Part shown: positions 41,566 through 50,004 of the stretch, piece after piece
Numbering within the stretch: position 1 is the stretch's first letter
How the letters are laid out: every line of letters begins with the position of its first letter
From: Geobacteraceae bacterium
Lineage (GTDB): Bacteria; Desulfobacterota; Desulfuromonadia; Geobacterales; Geobacteraceae
NCBI GenBank assembly: GCA_029975275.1
Contig: JARKPN010000096.1
Location: 1-64,000 of the forward strand
Reading direction: 5' to 3'
DNA: 64,000 nt
The notes under the pieces: model-generated
Database searches by the model: none
The model's input: only the letters and a program-made list of their open reading frames with translations
What the model was told of the DNA's origin: nothing
Made by a program: the position numbers and the translations under genes

Positions 41566-44232
41566 ATGATAGACCGCATGATGAAAAAGATATCCCGGGA
41601 TTCAGGCGCGGAAGCCCCCGGCGTGAAGACCGTGCAGGAAACGACCGGCCATGAGCGGCGCTTTGTCGAGCTGTGCGCGCTTCCGGCCGGGGAAGCGCTC
41701 GGAGAGATCGGCTCCTGCCCGCTGGGCCTGAGCCCGGAGGAGGCGGAGCGCCGCCTGGACGAGCATGGGCCCAACGAACTGTCGCGGGCCAAGCGTCAGG
41801 GGTTCCTGGCCGACATCGTCGAGCGCTGCAAGAGCCCGCTGGTGGTCCAGCTTCTGGTCATAGCCCTGGTCTCCGGGTTCATCGGTGAGGTCGTTGCAAC
41901 GGTGCTCGTCACCGCCATGGTCCTCCTCAGCGTCGGGCTCTCCTATGTGCTGGACCGCCGTTCCGGCGTGGCCGTCGAGGCGCTCGGCAAACGGGTCCAG
42001 TCGCGCACCCTGGTTCTGAGGGGCGGCCGGGAGACGGAGATCAGGATTTCCGAGGTGGTTCCGGGCGATATTGTCCTGCTGCACGCGGGTTCGATAGTCC
42101 CGGCAGACCTGCGGCTCCTGTCGGCCAAGGACTTTTTCGTGAGCCAGTCGGCCCTGTCCGGCGAAGCCATGGCAGTGGAAAAAACGGCCGAGGGAGGCGC
42201 GGCCGACGCCGGCACGCCGCTGGACCTGCCGAACGCCTGCTTTTTCGGGAGCAGCGTCACCAGCGGCACGGCCCGCGGTGTGGTGATCAACACCGGCACC
42301 CGGACCATGTTCGGCGCCGTGTCGGAACGCCTGGCCGGACGCCGCGAGGAAACCGGCTTCGACAGGGGAGTGCGCTCCTTCACCTGGCTCATGATCCGGT
42401 TCATGGTGGTCATGGTCTGCGCCGTGTTCCTCATAGTGGCCATAACCAAGGGGAACTGGCTGGAGGCCCTGCTGTTCGGACTGTCGGTGGCCGTGGGGCT
42501 CACCCCGGAGATGCTGCCGATGATCGTTACCGTGAACCTGGCCAAGGGCGCCCTGACCATGGCCGGGAAAAAGGTCATCGTGAAGCGGCTCCCCTCCATC
42601 CAGAACTTCGGCGCCATGGACGTCCTGTGCACGGACAAGACCGGGACCCTCACCCAGGACAGGGTGGTGCTGGAGAAGCACGTGGACATCACCGGCCACG
42701 TGAGCCGGGACGTCCTGAACTACGCCTACCTGAACAGCTACTACCAGACCGGCCTGCGCAACCTGATCGACCGGGCCGTTGTCGAACATTCGGACCTGGA
42801 CGTGGAGGGGCAGTGCGGCCTGGTGGACGAGCTGCCGTTCGATTTCCAGCGCCGCCGCATGTCGGTGGTGGTGGATTACGAAGGTGATCACGTGCTGATC
42901 TGCAAGGGCGCGGTGGAGGAGATCCATGCCTGCTGCAACCGCTACCAGATCGGCGACGAGGTGTATCCGCTCATCGACATGATCCGGGACGACCTGTTCG
43001 AGGAGGTCGAGCGGCTCAACAGCGACGGCTACCGCGTGCTCGGCATCGCCTACCGGGAATTCCCCAGGGAACGTTCCGCCTATACCGTTGCCGATGAAAG
43101 CGGGCTGATCCTGCTGGGATACATCGCCTTCTTCGATCCCCCGAAGGAATCGGCCGGCGAGGCCCTGGAGCTGCTGAGACGCGCCGGTGTCCGGGTAAAG
43201 GTGGTGACCGGCGACAACGGCCTGGTCACCGCCAAGGTCTGCCGGGACGTGGGGCTTGCGGCGCTCCGGATGGTCACCGGCTCGGAATTGTCGCTCATGT
43301 CCGGGGAGGAGTTCTCCCGGGCCGCGCTGGAGGCCGACGTCTTCGTCAAGGTCACCCCCATGCAGAAGGAGCGGATTGTCCGGGAGCTGCGCCGAAGCGG
43401 CAGCGTGGTGGGATTCATGGGGGACGGCATCAACGACGCGCCGGCGCTCAAGGCGGCCGACGTGGGGATCTCCGTGGACTCGGCGGTCGACGTGGCCAAG
43501 GAGGCGGCTGACATCGTGCTGCTGGAGAAGAACCTGCTGGTCCTGGAAGAGGGGATCATGGAAGGGAGGAGGGTGTTCGCCAACATCGTCAAATACATCC
43601 GCATGGGCTCCAGCTCCAGCTTCGGAAACATGTTCAGCGTGGTGGGAGCCAGTTACCTGTTCCCCTTCCTGCCGATGCTCCCGGCCCAGATCCTGCTGAA
43701 CAACCTGCTCTACGACCTTTCCCAGACCGGCATCCCCACCGACAACGTGGACGGGGAGCTGGTCAAGAAGCCGCTGGCGTGGAACATCGGCAACGTCAAG
43801 CGGTTCATGCTCTTTATCGGGCCGGTGAGCTCCCTGTTCGATTATGCGACCTTCGGCCTCATGTGGTTCTTTTTCAACTGCCGGGACTTCAGCGATCCGT
43901 TGACGTCCCCGGCCCACCGGGAGGCGCTGGCAAGCCTGTTCCGGACCGGGTGGTTCGTGGAATCGCTCCTGACCCAGACCCTGATCGTTCACATCATCAG
44001 GACCAGACGGATACCGTTCTTCGGGAGCCGGGCCTCGCTGCACATGACCTTGACCACCCTCTGTGTCATGGCCGTGGGCGCGTGGCTCCCCTACTCGCCC
44101 TTTGCCGCACCGCTCGGCATGGTGCCTCTGCCGGCCGTCTACTGGGCCTGGATCTCGGCCTTCCTGGTTTCGTACGCCATGGTGACGCACATCATGAAGA
44201 CCTGGTTTTTCAACCGTTACGGAGGTGACTGA
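41566..44232 (+). CDS. mgtA: Mg2+-importing P-type ATPase
   Basis: The 888-residue P3B ATPase imports Mg2+ at the inner membrane. Domains in order are a cation-transporter N-terminus (GLSPEEAERRLDEHGPNEL), the actuator loop (SQSALSGEAMAVEKT; normally TGES, here SGEA), phosphorylation site CTDKTGTLTQDRVVLEKH, nucleotide domain, hinge MGDGINDAPALKAADVGISV, and about ten membrane helices with the family block NNLLYDLSQTGIPTDNVD. AAGGAAG lies 4-5 nt before the ATG. Control is by the M-box riboswitch. A PTS-IIA-like gene follows after 2 nt. Length is normal for MgtA/MgtB. Confidence 0.95.
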   Translation: MIDRMMKKISRDSGAEAPGVKTVQETTGHERRFVELCALPAGEALGEIGSCPLGLSPEEAERRLDEHGPNELSRAKRQGFLADIVERCKSPLVVQLLVIALVSGFIGEVVATVLVTAMVLLSVGLSYVLDRRSGVAVEALGKRVQSRTLVLRGGRETEIRISEVVPGDIVLLHAGSIVPADLRLLSAKDFFVSQSALSGEAMAVEKTAEGGAADAGTPLDLPNACFFGSSVTSGTARGVVINTGTRTMFGAVSERLAGRREETGFDRGVRSFTWLMIRFMVVMVCAVFLIVAITKGNWLEALLFGLSVAVGLTPEMLPMIVTVNLAKGALTMAGKKVIVKRLPSIQNFGAMDVLCTDKTGTLTQDRVVLEKHVDITGHVSRDVLNYAYLNSYYQTGLRNLIDRAVVEHSDLDVEGQCGLVDELPFDFQRRRMSVVVDYEGDHVLICKGAVEEIHACCNRYQIGDEVYPLIDMIRDDLFEEVERLNSDGYRVLGIAYREFPRERSAYTVADESGLILLGYIAFFDPPKESAGEALELLRRAGVRVKVVTGDNGLVTAKVCRDVGLAALRMVTGSELSLMSGEEFSRAALEADVFVKVTPMQKERIVRELRRSGSVVGFMGDGINDAPALKAADVGISVDSAVDVAKEAADIVLLEKNLLVLEEGIMEGRRVFANIVKYIRMGSSSSFGNMFSVVGASYLFPFLPMLPAQILLNNLLYDLSQTGIPTDNVDGELVKKPLAWNIGNVKRFMLFIGPVSSLFDYATFGLMWFFFNCRDFSDPLTSPAHREALASLFRTGWFVESLLTQTLIVHIIRTRRIPFFGSRASLHMTLTTLCVMAVGAWLPYSPFAAPLGMVPLPAVYWAWISAFLVSYAMVTHIMKTWFFNRYGGD

Positions 44233-44234
44233 TT

Positions 44235-45014
44235 ATGGACAGCCTGCTCGATGCGCTGCAGGAAGGGAGACTGATCGAGCTGCCCGACAACAACAAGGAG
44301 GATGCCCTCCAGGTCCTGGCCCACATCATCGAGGCAATCCCCTCGATCCCCTCAGGGACCGACGTGGTGGGTCTGGTGACGGCCAGGGAGCGGGCCACGA
44401 ACACCGCCCTGGGCATGGGGTGGGCCTGTCCGCATGCGCGGGTGCCGTTCGAGGAGGACCTCCTCTGCGTGGTGGGGTGGAGCCCGACCGGTCTGGATTA
44501 CGGTGCCCCGGACGGCATTCCGGTCTCCATCGTGGTCATGTACCTGGTGCCGGAAAACCAGCGGAACCACTTCCTGCGGGAGGTGTCCATGCTTGCCAAG
44601 GCCCTGACCGCCTGTCCGGGGGGTGAGAAGCTGAGGGAGGCCCGGGAGCTGAACCAGGTTCGCGAGCACCTGCTGGAACTAATCGGCACCACCAAGGAAG
44701 CCGCCGGTCCGGATACCAGGACCCGGATGATCCAGCTCCAGGCCAGGCAGACCGTTGCCGCCATTCCGTCCCCTGAGCTGGCGAGCCTGATCGTGGAGCC
44801 GGTGAGCATAGTCGCCGGATCCGGGATCAGGCCCGTCGTACTGGGCCAGGACCGGCAACTGGTGGAATTGCTCGATTCCGCTCCCGGCCTGGTGGAGCGG
44901 GTCGCGAACGCCGGGGTGTATCAGAACGGCGACTGGCGGGTGGTGAAGCGTGGCGAGGTAACCTATCAAGGGGGGCGCGTCGTATTCGACTGTCTGGCAA
45001 TCAGGCACGCCTGA
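44235..45014 (+). CDS. PTS-IIA (type 2)-like protein with C-terminal extension
   Basis: The 259-residue product has an N-terminal PTS EIIA type 2 domain (residues 1 to about 150): LLDALQEGRLIELPDNNKED, then GMGWACPHARVPFEEDLL with candidate phosphohistidine His67, and PENQRNHFLREVSMLAKAL. A further 110 residues of unknown fold follow (VEPVSIVAGSGIRPVVLGQD). No EIIB/EIIC sugar permease is present, so a regulatory role like IIA-Ntr is more likely than transport. It begins 2 nt after the mgtA stop and should be co-transcribed under the riboswitch, so control of the Mg2+ pump is the natural hypothesis. Not experimentally known to me. Confidence 0.8.
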   Translation: MDSLLDALQEGRLIELPDNNKEDALQVLAHIIEAIPSIPSGTDVVGLVTARERATNTALGMGWACPHARVPFEEDLLCVVGWSPTGLDYGAPDGIPVSIVVMYLVPENQRNHFLREVSMLAKALTACPGGEKLREARELNQVREHLLELIGTTKEAAGPDTRTRMIQLQARQTVAAIPSPELASLIVEPVSIVAGSGIRPVVLGQDRQLVELLDSAPGLVERVANAGVYQNGDWRVVKRGEVTYQGGRVVFDCLAIRHA

Positions 45015-45046
45015 GCCGGTCAGGGACGGCGGGAGGGCCGTTTCCG

Positions 45047-45093
45047 CCCGGCGCGGAAGGGGAACGGGAGGGCCGGCCCCCTTCCGCGCCGGG
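45047..45093. terminator. 16-bp perfect hairpin between convergent genes
   Basis: Arms 45047-45062 and 45078-45093 are exact reverse complements with a 15-nt loop. It sits between the convergent PTS-IIA and monooxygenase-like genes, so it probably ends transcription both ways, though U-runs are weak. Confidence 0.65.
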
Positions 45094-45104
45094 TCGGGTT
45101 TCCG

Positions 45105-45413
45105 TCATTCAGGCTCGCTGGTCATCGTCCAGAGGGAGATGTCGATGGGCTCGGAGAAGAGTTCGTCGGCCGCGGCGACGAGCGACTGCAGGTAGGGCAT
45201 CTGCAGGTGCTCGTCCAGTGCCTGCTTGCTGGTCCAGTTTTCGTAGAGCATGAACAGCCGCTTGTCGTCGGACGACTGGTGGAGGTCGTAGTTGATACAG
45301 CCGGCCTCGGCCCGGGTCGGTGCCACCCGTGCCATGATTTCCTGCTTCGCTTTCTCTTCCAGACCTTCTTTTGCCTTGAAACGAGCCAGAACGGTAACCT
45401 TCTTGTCAGCCAT
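45105..45413 (-). CDS. Antibiotic-biosynthesis-monooxygenase-domain protein (YgiN-like)
   Basis: The 102-residue single-domain ferredoxin-like protein of the ABM family begins VTVLARFKAKEGLEEKAKQE, with GCINYDLHQSSDDKRLFMLY and ENWTSKQALDEHLQMPYLQS as the typical core. Members are small quinol monooxygenases or stress proteins acting without cofactor; the substrate here is unknown. AAGGAG lies about 9 nt before the ATG. It is a monocistronic gene convergent with the PTS-IIA gene. Confidence 0.88.
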   Translation of the reverse strand: MADKKVTVLARFKAKEGLEEKAKQEIMARVAPTRAEAGCINYDLHQSSDDKRLFMLYENWTSKQALDEHLQMPYLQSLVAAADELFSEPIDISLWTMTSEPE

Positions 45414-45508
45414 GGTGAATCTCCTTTCCTGGTGGTGTAGAGAGCATAACGCAACGTGACTCTAGCACAAGCGTGAAATCGCCGCTACAGGAAAAGTCAT
45501 CCAGGGAC

Positions 45509-46789
45509 CTACCCTCGCAGGGCTCCCAGGACCGCTGCGGTCATGGCCCTTACGCCGGTCTTGATGGTCGGCTCGGGGAGCGGAGCGAAACCGGGGTTAT
45601 GGATCCCGGGCGAAGAGGGGGCGGCCGGGTCGGCGGTGCCGAGGAGGAAGTAGCAGAGGGGGATTTGCGGCTCGGGGAGACCGAACCTGGAGAAATCGTC
45701 GCTGAAGGTGAATCGTCCGGTCCGGACGACCCGCTCCGTTCCGAGCGCCTCGCGGAAGGCGGCCGCCAGCTGCATGGTGAGGTGTGGGTCGTTGTAGACG
45801 GGGGGACCGGTGTAGAGCTCGGTCACCACCGGCATCCGGTCTTCGGGGACCCCGGCTGCCAGGGCCACCCCCCGGGCGGTACGCTCGATGGCGGCGCGCA
45901 GGATCCGATCGGTCTCCGGCGAGAAGTAGCGGTAGTTGACCTGGAGCAGGACCTCCTCGGGGATGATGTTTCCCTTGTTCCCACCGTGGATCGACCCCAC
46001 GGTCAGGACCGCGGTCTCGGCCGGGTCGGTCTCGCGGCTCACGATGGTCTGCAGCAGCAGGATGGTCTCGGCGGCCATGACCACCGGGTCCCTGGTTTCG
46101 TGGGGGCGCGAGCCGTGCCCACCGATACCCCGGATCAGGAGGTCCAGGGAGGCGCAGCCAGCCCAGAACAGCCCCTCGCGCCAGCCCACGGTGCCGGCCG
46201 CCAGGGATGGGGCCACGTGGAGGGCCAGGCCGCGGTCGGGGCGGGGAAACCTGCTGAACAGGCCGTCGTCGATCATGGCCTGGGCCCCGGCTCCGATCTC
46301 CTCTCCGGGCTGGCCGACGAACACCAGGGTGCCGCGCCAGTGCTCCCGGCGGGAGGCCAGCAGCCGTGCCGCCCCGACCATGACCGCCATGTGGATGTCG
46401 TGACCACAGGCATGCATGACGCCGGTCTCTCCCTTGCCGGGGAGGGCGCAGGTGGCGCTGCTGGCATAGGGGAGCCCGGTCTTCTCGGTAATGGGGAGCG
46501 CGTCCAGGTCGGCCCGGACCATGACCGTGGGACCGGGACCGTTTTCCAGGATCCCCACGATACCGTGACCCCCGACCCCCTCGGTTACCAGAAAGCTGGC
46601 GGTGTGGAGCTTCCCGGCCATGCGCCGGGCGGTGGCCGCTTCCCGGCCCGAGAGTTCGGGTTCGGCGTGCAGCAGGGTGTAGAGGCTGAACAGCTCCGGG
46701 TACAGCTCATCGGCGGAGGCGCGGATCCATTCGGCGTCCCCGGGGGCAATGACCGAGGACGAACCCGGGCTGCCTGCGCATTCCATCAT
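45509..46789 (-). CDS. M20-family amidohydrolase (hippurate/IAA-amino-acid hydrolase type)
   Basis: The 426-residue zinc amidohydrolase is expected to cleave N-acyl amino acids. Core motifs are ADLDALPITEKTGLPYAS, CGHDIHMAVMVGAARLL, FVGQPGEEIGAGAQAMIDDG (catalytic Glu), and the dimerisation domain IRGIGGHGSRPHETRDPV, with HNPGFAPLPE near the end. The start, one of two adjacent ATG codons, has GGAG 8 nt upstream and lies 2 nt after the SYLF-protein stop, so both are one operon. The natural substrate is unknown. Confidence 0.9.
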   Translation of the reverse strand: MMECAGSPGSSSVIAPGDAEWIRASADELYPELFSLYTLLHAEPELSGREAATARRMAGKLHTASFLVTEGVGGHGIVGILENGPGPTVMVRADLDALPITEKTGLPYASSATCALPGKGETGVMHACGHDIHMAVMVGAARLLASRREHWRGTLVFVGQPGEEIGAGAQAMIDDGLFSRFPRPDRGLALHVAPSLAAGTVGWREGLFWAGCASLDLLIRGIGGHGSRPHETRDPVVMAAETILLLQTIVSRETDPAETAVLTVGSIHGGNKGNIIPEEVLLQVNYRYFSPETDRILRAAIERTARGVALAAGVPEDRMPVVTELYTGPPVYNDPHLTMQLAAAFREALGTERVVRTGRFTFSDDFSRFGLPEPQIPLCYFLLGTADPAAPSSPGIHNPGFAPLPEPTIKTGVRAMTAAVLGALRG

Positions 46790-46791
46790 CG

Positions 46792-47694
46792 CTATTCTCC
46801 GAGGGGAGCCGCGTTCTTGGTCAGGAAATCCTTCAGCCTGATGACTGCCGGCGCCGAGGAGGGGTCGGAGGCAAGGACCTCGTCGGCGCTGATACCCGGT
46901 CTGGAGTAGAAATTGGCGTTGGCCCCGGTGTCGATGGCCAGCACCGAGCCGTCCAGAGAGATGCCGGCGAAGAAGCCGCGGCTCCGGGCATAGGAATAGA
47001 TCTCGGCCTTCAGCTGCCAGTCGGTCAGAGCCACCGCGCGCCTCCCCACCGGTCCGGCCGCCACCGCGGCGTCCCCCCCCAGGGTGAAGCTGCCGTTGGT
47101 GAGCCCCATGATGCTCTTCCTGGTCTTGAACACCAGGATTATGTCGCTGGAAACCGCGCCGAACTGAAGCCCGAAGCTCCCGCCGCCCAGATAGATGAAG
47201 GCGGGGTTGCTCCAGGAGCCGTCGTCGTTCCGCACCATGGCGATACCGCTGCCGTACTGGCCGCCGAAGAAGAAACCGAGTTTGATGGTGCCGGGGATGA
47301 TGACGATGCCGTAGGCATTGCCGAGCAGGGTAGGCGATATCCCCTCGGGGATGCCGGTTATCTCCTGGAGTACTTCGGCGGAGGCGTTGATCTTTGATAT
47401 CTCGTCCACGGCGGAGGGGTTGTAGGGGGAGGTGGCTGGCGCAAGGGCCTTGGGCTCGGCTGAAACCGCCTCTGCCACCCCTTTTGCCGAGGGATCCAGA
47501 ATTGGGGTCCGCTCCGGCGTGACCGCCTCTTCGGTGATGACCGGTTCCCGAACCGGGATGGTGTCGATGGCCATGGCGCCTTCTCCGCCCATGGGCTGGG
47601 CCGGTGGCGCAGGCGATACGGCCGCCAGGGCCGGGGTTGCCAGGGAAATGGTGATCAGGACCGCGGTGCTCAACATCCGGGATCGTATCTGCAT
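46792..47694 (-). CDS. SYLF/YSC84-domain lipid-binding protein, secreted
   Basis: The 300-residue product starts at ATG 47694 (AAGGAG 8 nt upstream) with a signal peptide (MLSTAVLITISLATPALAA), then a proline-rich linker. A SYLF domain (residues about 130-300) follows with YGIVIIPGTIKLGFFFGGQY, NPAFIYLGGGSFGLQFGAVS, and a final SYARSRGFFAGISLDGSVL. SYLF domains bind phosphoinositides in eukaryotes; the bacterial role is unclear, so an envelope lipid-associated function is inference. It is transcribed with the amidohydrolase gene. Confidence 0.85.
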   Translation of the reverse strand: MQIRSRMLSTAVLITISLATPALAAVSPAPPAQPMGGEGAMAIDTIPVREPVITEEAVTPERTPILDPSAKGVAEAVSAEPKALAPATSPYNPSAVDEISKINASAEVLQEITGIPEGISPTLLGNAYGIVIIPGTIKLGFFFGGQYGSGIAMVRNDDGSWSNPAFIYLGGGSFGLQFGAVSSDIILVFKTRKSIMGLTNGSFTLGGDAAVAAGPVGRRAVALTDWQLKAEIYSYARSRGFFAGISLDGSVLAIDTGANANFYSRPGISADEVLASDPSSAPAVIRLKDFLTKNAAPLGE

Positions 47695-47829
47695 GGCATG
47701 AACTCCTTTTCTTGTGTGGGATACCTCACCGTACCCGGGACTCGGGCCATTCATGAACGTTGCGGGACTGGAGGGCTGAAAAATAATAGCCCATGTGGGC
47801 CAAAAATCCAAGAACAAGAGAGATAAGCT

Positions 47830-49104
47830 TTATAAATCGAAAAGTTTCGATTGCGTGCGCCGCAGGAGAGAGAGTTGGGCCTCCGGGTCCGTGAGCGGCC
47901 CGAGCCCTGCCCATGCCAGAAGGTGCGGCACCGTCTCGGCCGCTCCGGCACGCGGCAGGGGGCCGGCCGAGAGGTGGTGAACGAGCCGCATGGTCCTGAG
48001 TCCGTCGAACCAGCCGTGGAAGGAGGCGATGAGGGAGCTTCGGTCCCTGTTGTTGCCCCGGAGCTTCTCCCAGGTCCTGGGGAAGCGGATCCCGTCCAGG
48101 TATTCGGCCAGGCTCGGCGAGATTCCTCCGGCCCGTTCCAGCAGCCGGTCTCCCGGCTGGTCCGGGCCGGTTTCCACCAGGGAGAGCCACTCCCTGAGGA
48201 TGACGAAACATTCCGGACGGTAGAAGAGCACCGCCTCCCGTTCGCCGGCCAGCAGGCGGGATACGCTTCTGCCGGTGCCGAAGGGGACCCGGTGCGAAGG
48301 ACGGGACGAAGGTTGGACCTCGGTCCCCGTTACCTGGGCCACACCCACGGTTTTGCGCAACTGCTGGAGAAAGTAGAAATCCTCGGCCGCGACCCGTGTG
48401 TTCATCCCGCCGATGGCCGCGTAGGCGCCGGCCGAGCAGGCCATGGCGCTCCCCACCGTATGGAAGGCGTAGGGCGAGCCCGCAACCGACAGGCCCAGCA
48501 CGTAGCTCCTCAGGTACAGTTCGTAGCAGCGGATGGCCTCCTCTTCCCGGGGCGTCCCCCCTGGCTGGTGGCGGAAGGGGATGACGGCTCCTCCGGCCCT
48601 TGCCACGCCGAAGTGGCTCTCAAGGGCCGGCAGGTAGTCGGGCCGCACCAGGGTGTCCGCGTCCAGGGCAGCCAGGACAGGGCCGCCGGAGCGGTAATCC
48701 AGGAGGGGGAGCGCCAGATCGAACCCCAGTTTCCTGGCCATCCCCACGCCCCCCTTGTCGTCCGGCAGTTCCAGCCCCGGGGAGGAGGCATCGACCCAGC
48801 CGAGCCGGAGGGGCGCCAGGGAACGGCATTCCCCCGCAAGCCGGGCCAGCGTGGCCTGGTTGTCCGCCTTGTCCCCGGCCGGGGCGTCGGTCCGGTTGTT
48901 CACCACCACCAGCACCAGGAAACGGGCAAGGCACTCGGGAGGGTTCGCAGCCAGGGAGCGGAGCGTGGCGAACAGGTTGGCCTGTTCGGCCAGGGCCGGG
49001 ATCACCACCGCGCCGGAAAAGCCGGTTTCCGTCGCGCCAACAGGCCGCCAGGGGCCGCTTGCGGCGCGGGTGCGGAGGTACTTGTCTATTTTCGGCGGGA
49101 GCAT
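47830..49104 (-). CDS. Glycosyltransferase family 2-like
   Basis: The 424-residue product has a GT-A domain: AVVIPALAEQANLFATLRSL at the N-terminus, the acidic motif VLAALDADTLVRPDYL (DxD-like), and GGMNTRVAAEDFYFLQQLRK, the ED motif with the catalytic base. The C-terminal 130 residues are unassigned. There are no membrane helices, so it is likely soluble, with unknown donor and acceptor. The ATG at 49104 has AGGAGG 11 nt upstream. Unlike the GT4 genes in the first 10 kb it is GC-rich and stands apart from the polysaccharide locus. Confidence 0.8.
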   Translation of the reverse strand: MLPPKIDKYLRTRAASGPWRPVGATETGFSGAVVIPALAEQANLFATLRSLAANPPECLARFLVLVVVNNRTDAPAGDKADNQATLARLAGECRSLAPLRLGWVDASSPGLELPDDKGGVGMARKLGFDLALPLLDYRSGGPVLAALDADTLVRPDYLPALESHFGVARAGGAVIPFRHQPGGTPREEEAIRCYELYLRSYVLGLSVAGSPYAFHTVGSAMACSAGAYAAIGGMNTRVAAEDFYFLQQLRKTVGVAQVTGTEVQPSSRPSHRVPFGTGRSVSRLLAGEREAVLFYRPECFVILREWLSLVETGPDQPGDRLLERAGGISPSLAEYLDGIRFPRTWEKLRGNNRDRSSLIASFHGWFDGLRTMRLVHHLSAGPLPRAGAAETVPHLLAWAGLGPLTDPEAQLSLLRRTQSKLFDL

Positions 49105-49306
49105 GGGGGAAGTATACCTCCTGGGGGACCGGAAAGGCAAACCGGATCGGTGTCCATGCCCCCGTTTCTTCGAGACATGCTTGCGGGTGCCCGTTTTTGT
49201 TGTATTCTTTCACTTTATAACCGGACAGGGTGCAGGGTGTGCAGGGGATTCCGGTACGTGACCGTCAGGATGATGCGTCGGGAGCCGGCAGTAAAGGAGG
49301 AAACCC

Positions 49307-49921
49307 ATGAGAAAGCCATTTGTACACGTATGCGTGGTGCTCTGCCTGCTCGTTGCAGCGGGCAGCGCCGCAGCGGAGAGCATCAAGGGAAGGATTGGGG
49401 TGACCGGCCGGGTCGGGATGCATGTGCCGTCCGACAGCCGCTCGTCACTCCTCTACCAGGATCTGGAGACCGATATCGGTTTCCGCGGGGGCGGCGGTCT
49501 CATTTTCGGCATAACCGACAACCTGGCGCTGGAGTTCGATGTGACTCACTACTGGTTTGACGCCGAGTTCGTCTCCATCAAGGTCCAGGAGTTCGCCACC
49601 ACCGACATCTCCCTGGGCGTGCAGTACCGCTTCAACAGCCCTTCCCTCGGCCCGCTGGTGCCGTACGTAGGCGGCGGGGTGGACGTGCTGCTGAGCGACA
49701 CCACCAACCGCTACGGTGAGAACGGCCACGTGGACACGGTCCCGGGTGTCCATGCCAACGGCGGGGTGGATTACTTTATCACCAAGCAGCTGGCCGTGAA
49801 CGCCGACCTGAAGGTGGTGGCGGCCCCGGAGGCCGATGTCAAGTTCAGGGGGGTGAAGATGGGTGACTACGACCCGACCAGCTTCTCCGCCACGGTCGGC
49901 TTCAGGTTCTTCTTCAACTGA
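49307..49921 (+). CDS. Outer-membrane beta-barrel protein, OmpW-like
   Basis: The 204-residue product has a signal peptide (VVLCLLVAAGSAAAE, cleavage after AAA), then alternating amphipathic strands typical of an eight-stranded barrel, for example LALEFDVTHYWFDAEF and LGVQYRFNSPSLGPLVPYVG, and the terminal SATVGFRFFFN. This resembles the OmpW family. Ligand and role are unknown. AAAGGAGG lies 6-7 nt before the ATG. A terminator follows. It is a single-gene unit between two minus-strand genes. Confidence 0.82.
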   Translation: MRKPFVHVCVVLCLLVAAGSAAAESIKGRIGVTGRVGMHVPSDSRSSLLYQDLETDIGFRGGGGLIFGITDNLALEFDVTHYWFDAEFVSIKVQEFATTDISLGVQYRFNSPSLGPLVPYVGGGVDVLLSDTTNRYGENGHVDTVPGVHANGGVDYFITKQLAVNADLKVVAAPEADVKFRGVKMGDYDPTSFSATVGFRFFFN

Positions 49922-49968
49922 CGATGAGCCAGGGATGATATCCGCGGCGGACCCTGGTGCCGCACACG

Positions 49969-49997
49969 AAAAAGCCCGCTTTTGCGGGCTTTTTGTT
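49969..49997. terminator. Bidirectional intrinsic terminator
   Basis: AAAAAGCCCGC and GCGGGCTTTTT pair over 11 bp with a TTTT loop; T-runs on both strands serve the OmpW-like gene and the permease gene, which converge here. Confidence 0.9.
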
Positions 49998-50004
49998 TTG
50001 TCGG

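Noticed and set aside
41280-41654. Leader ORF overlapping the mgtA start
   Set aside because: No ribosome site, no recognisable composition, and it overlaps mgtA in another frame; a leader peptide is not excluded but not supported.
41602-44190. 862-residue minus-strand frame over mgtA
   Set aside because: Antisense shadow; the opposite strand has complete P-type ATPase motifs.
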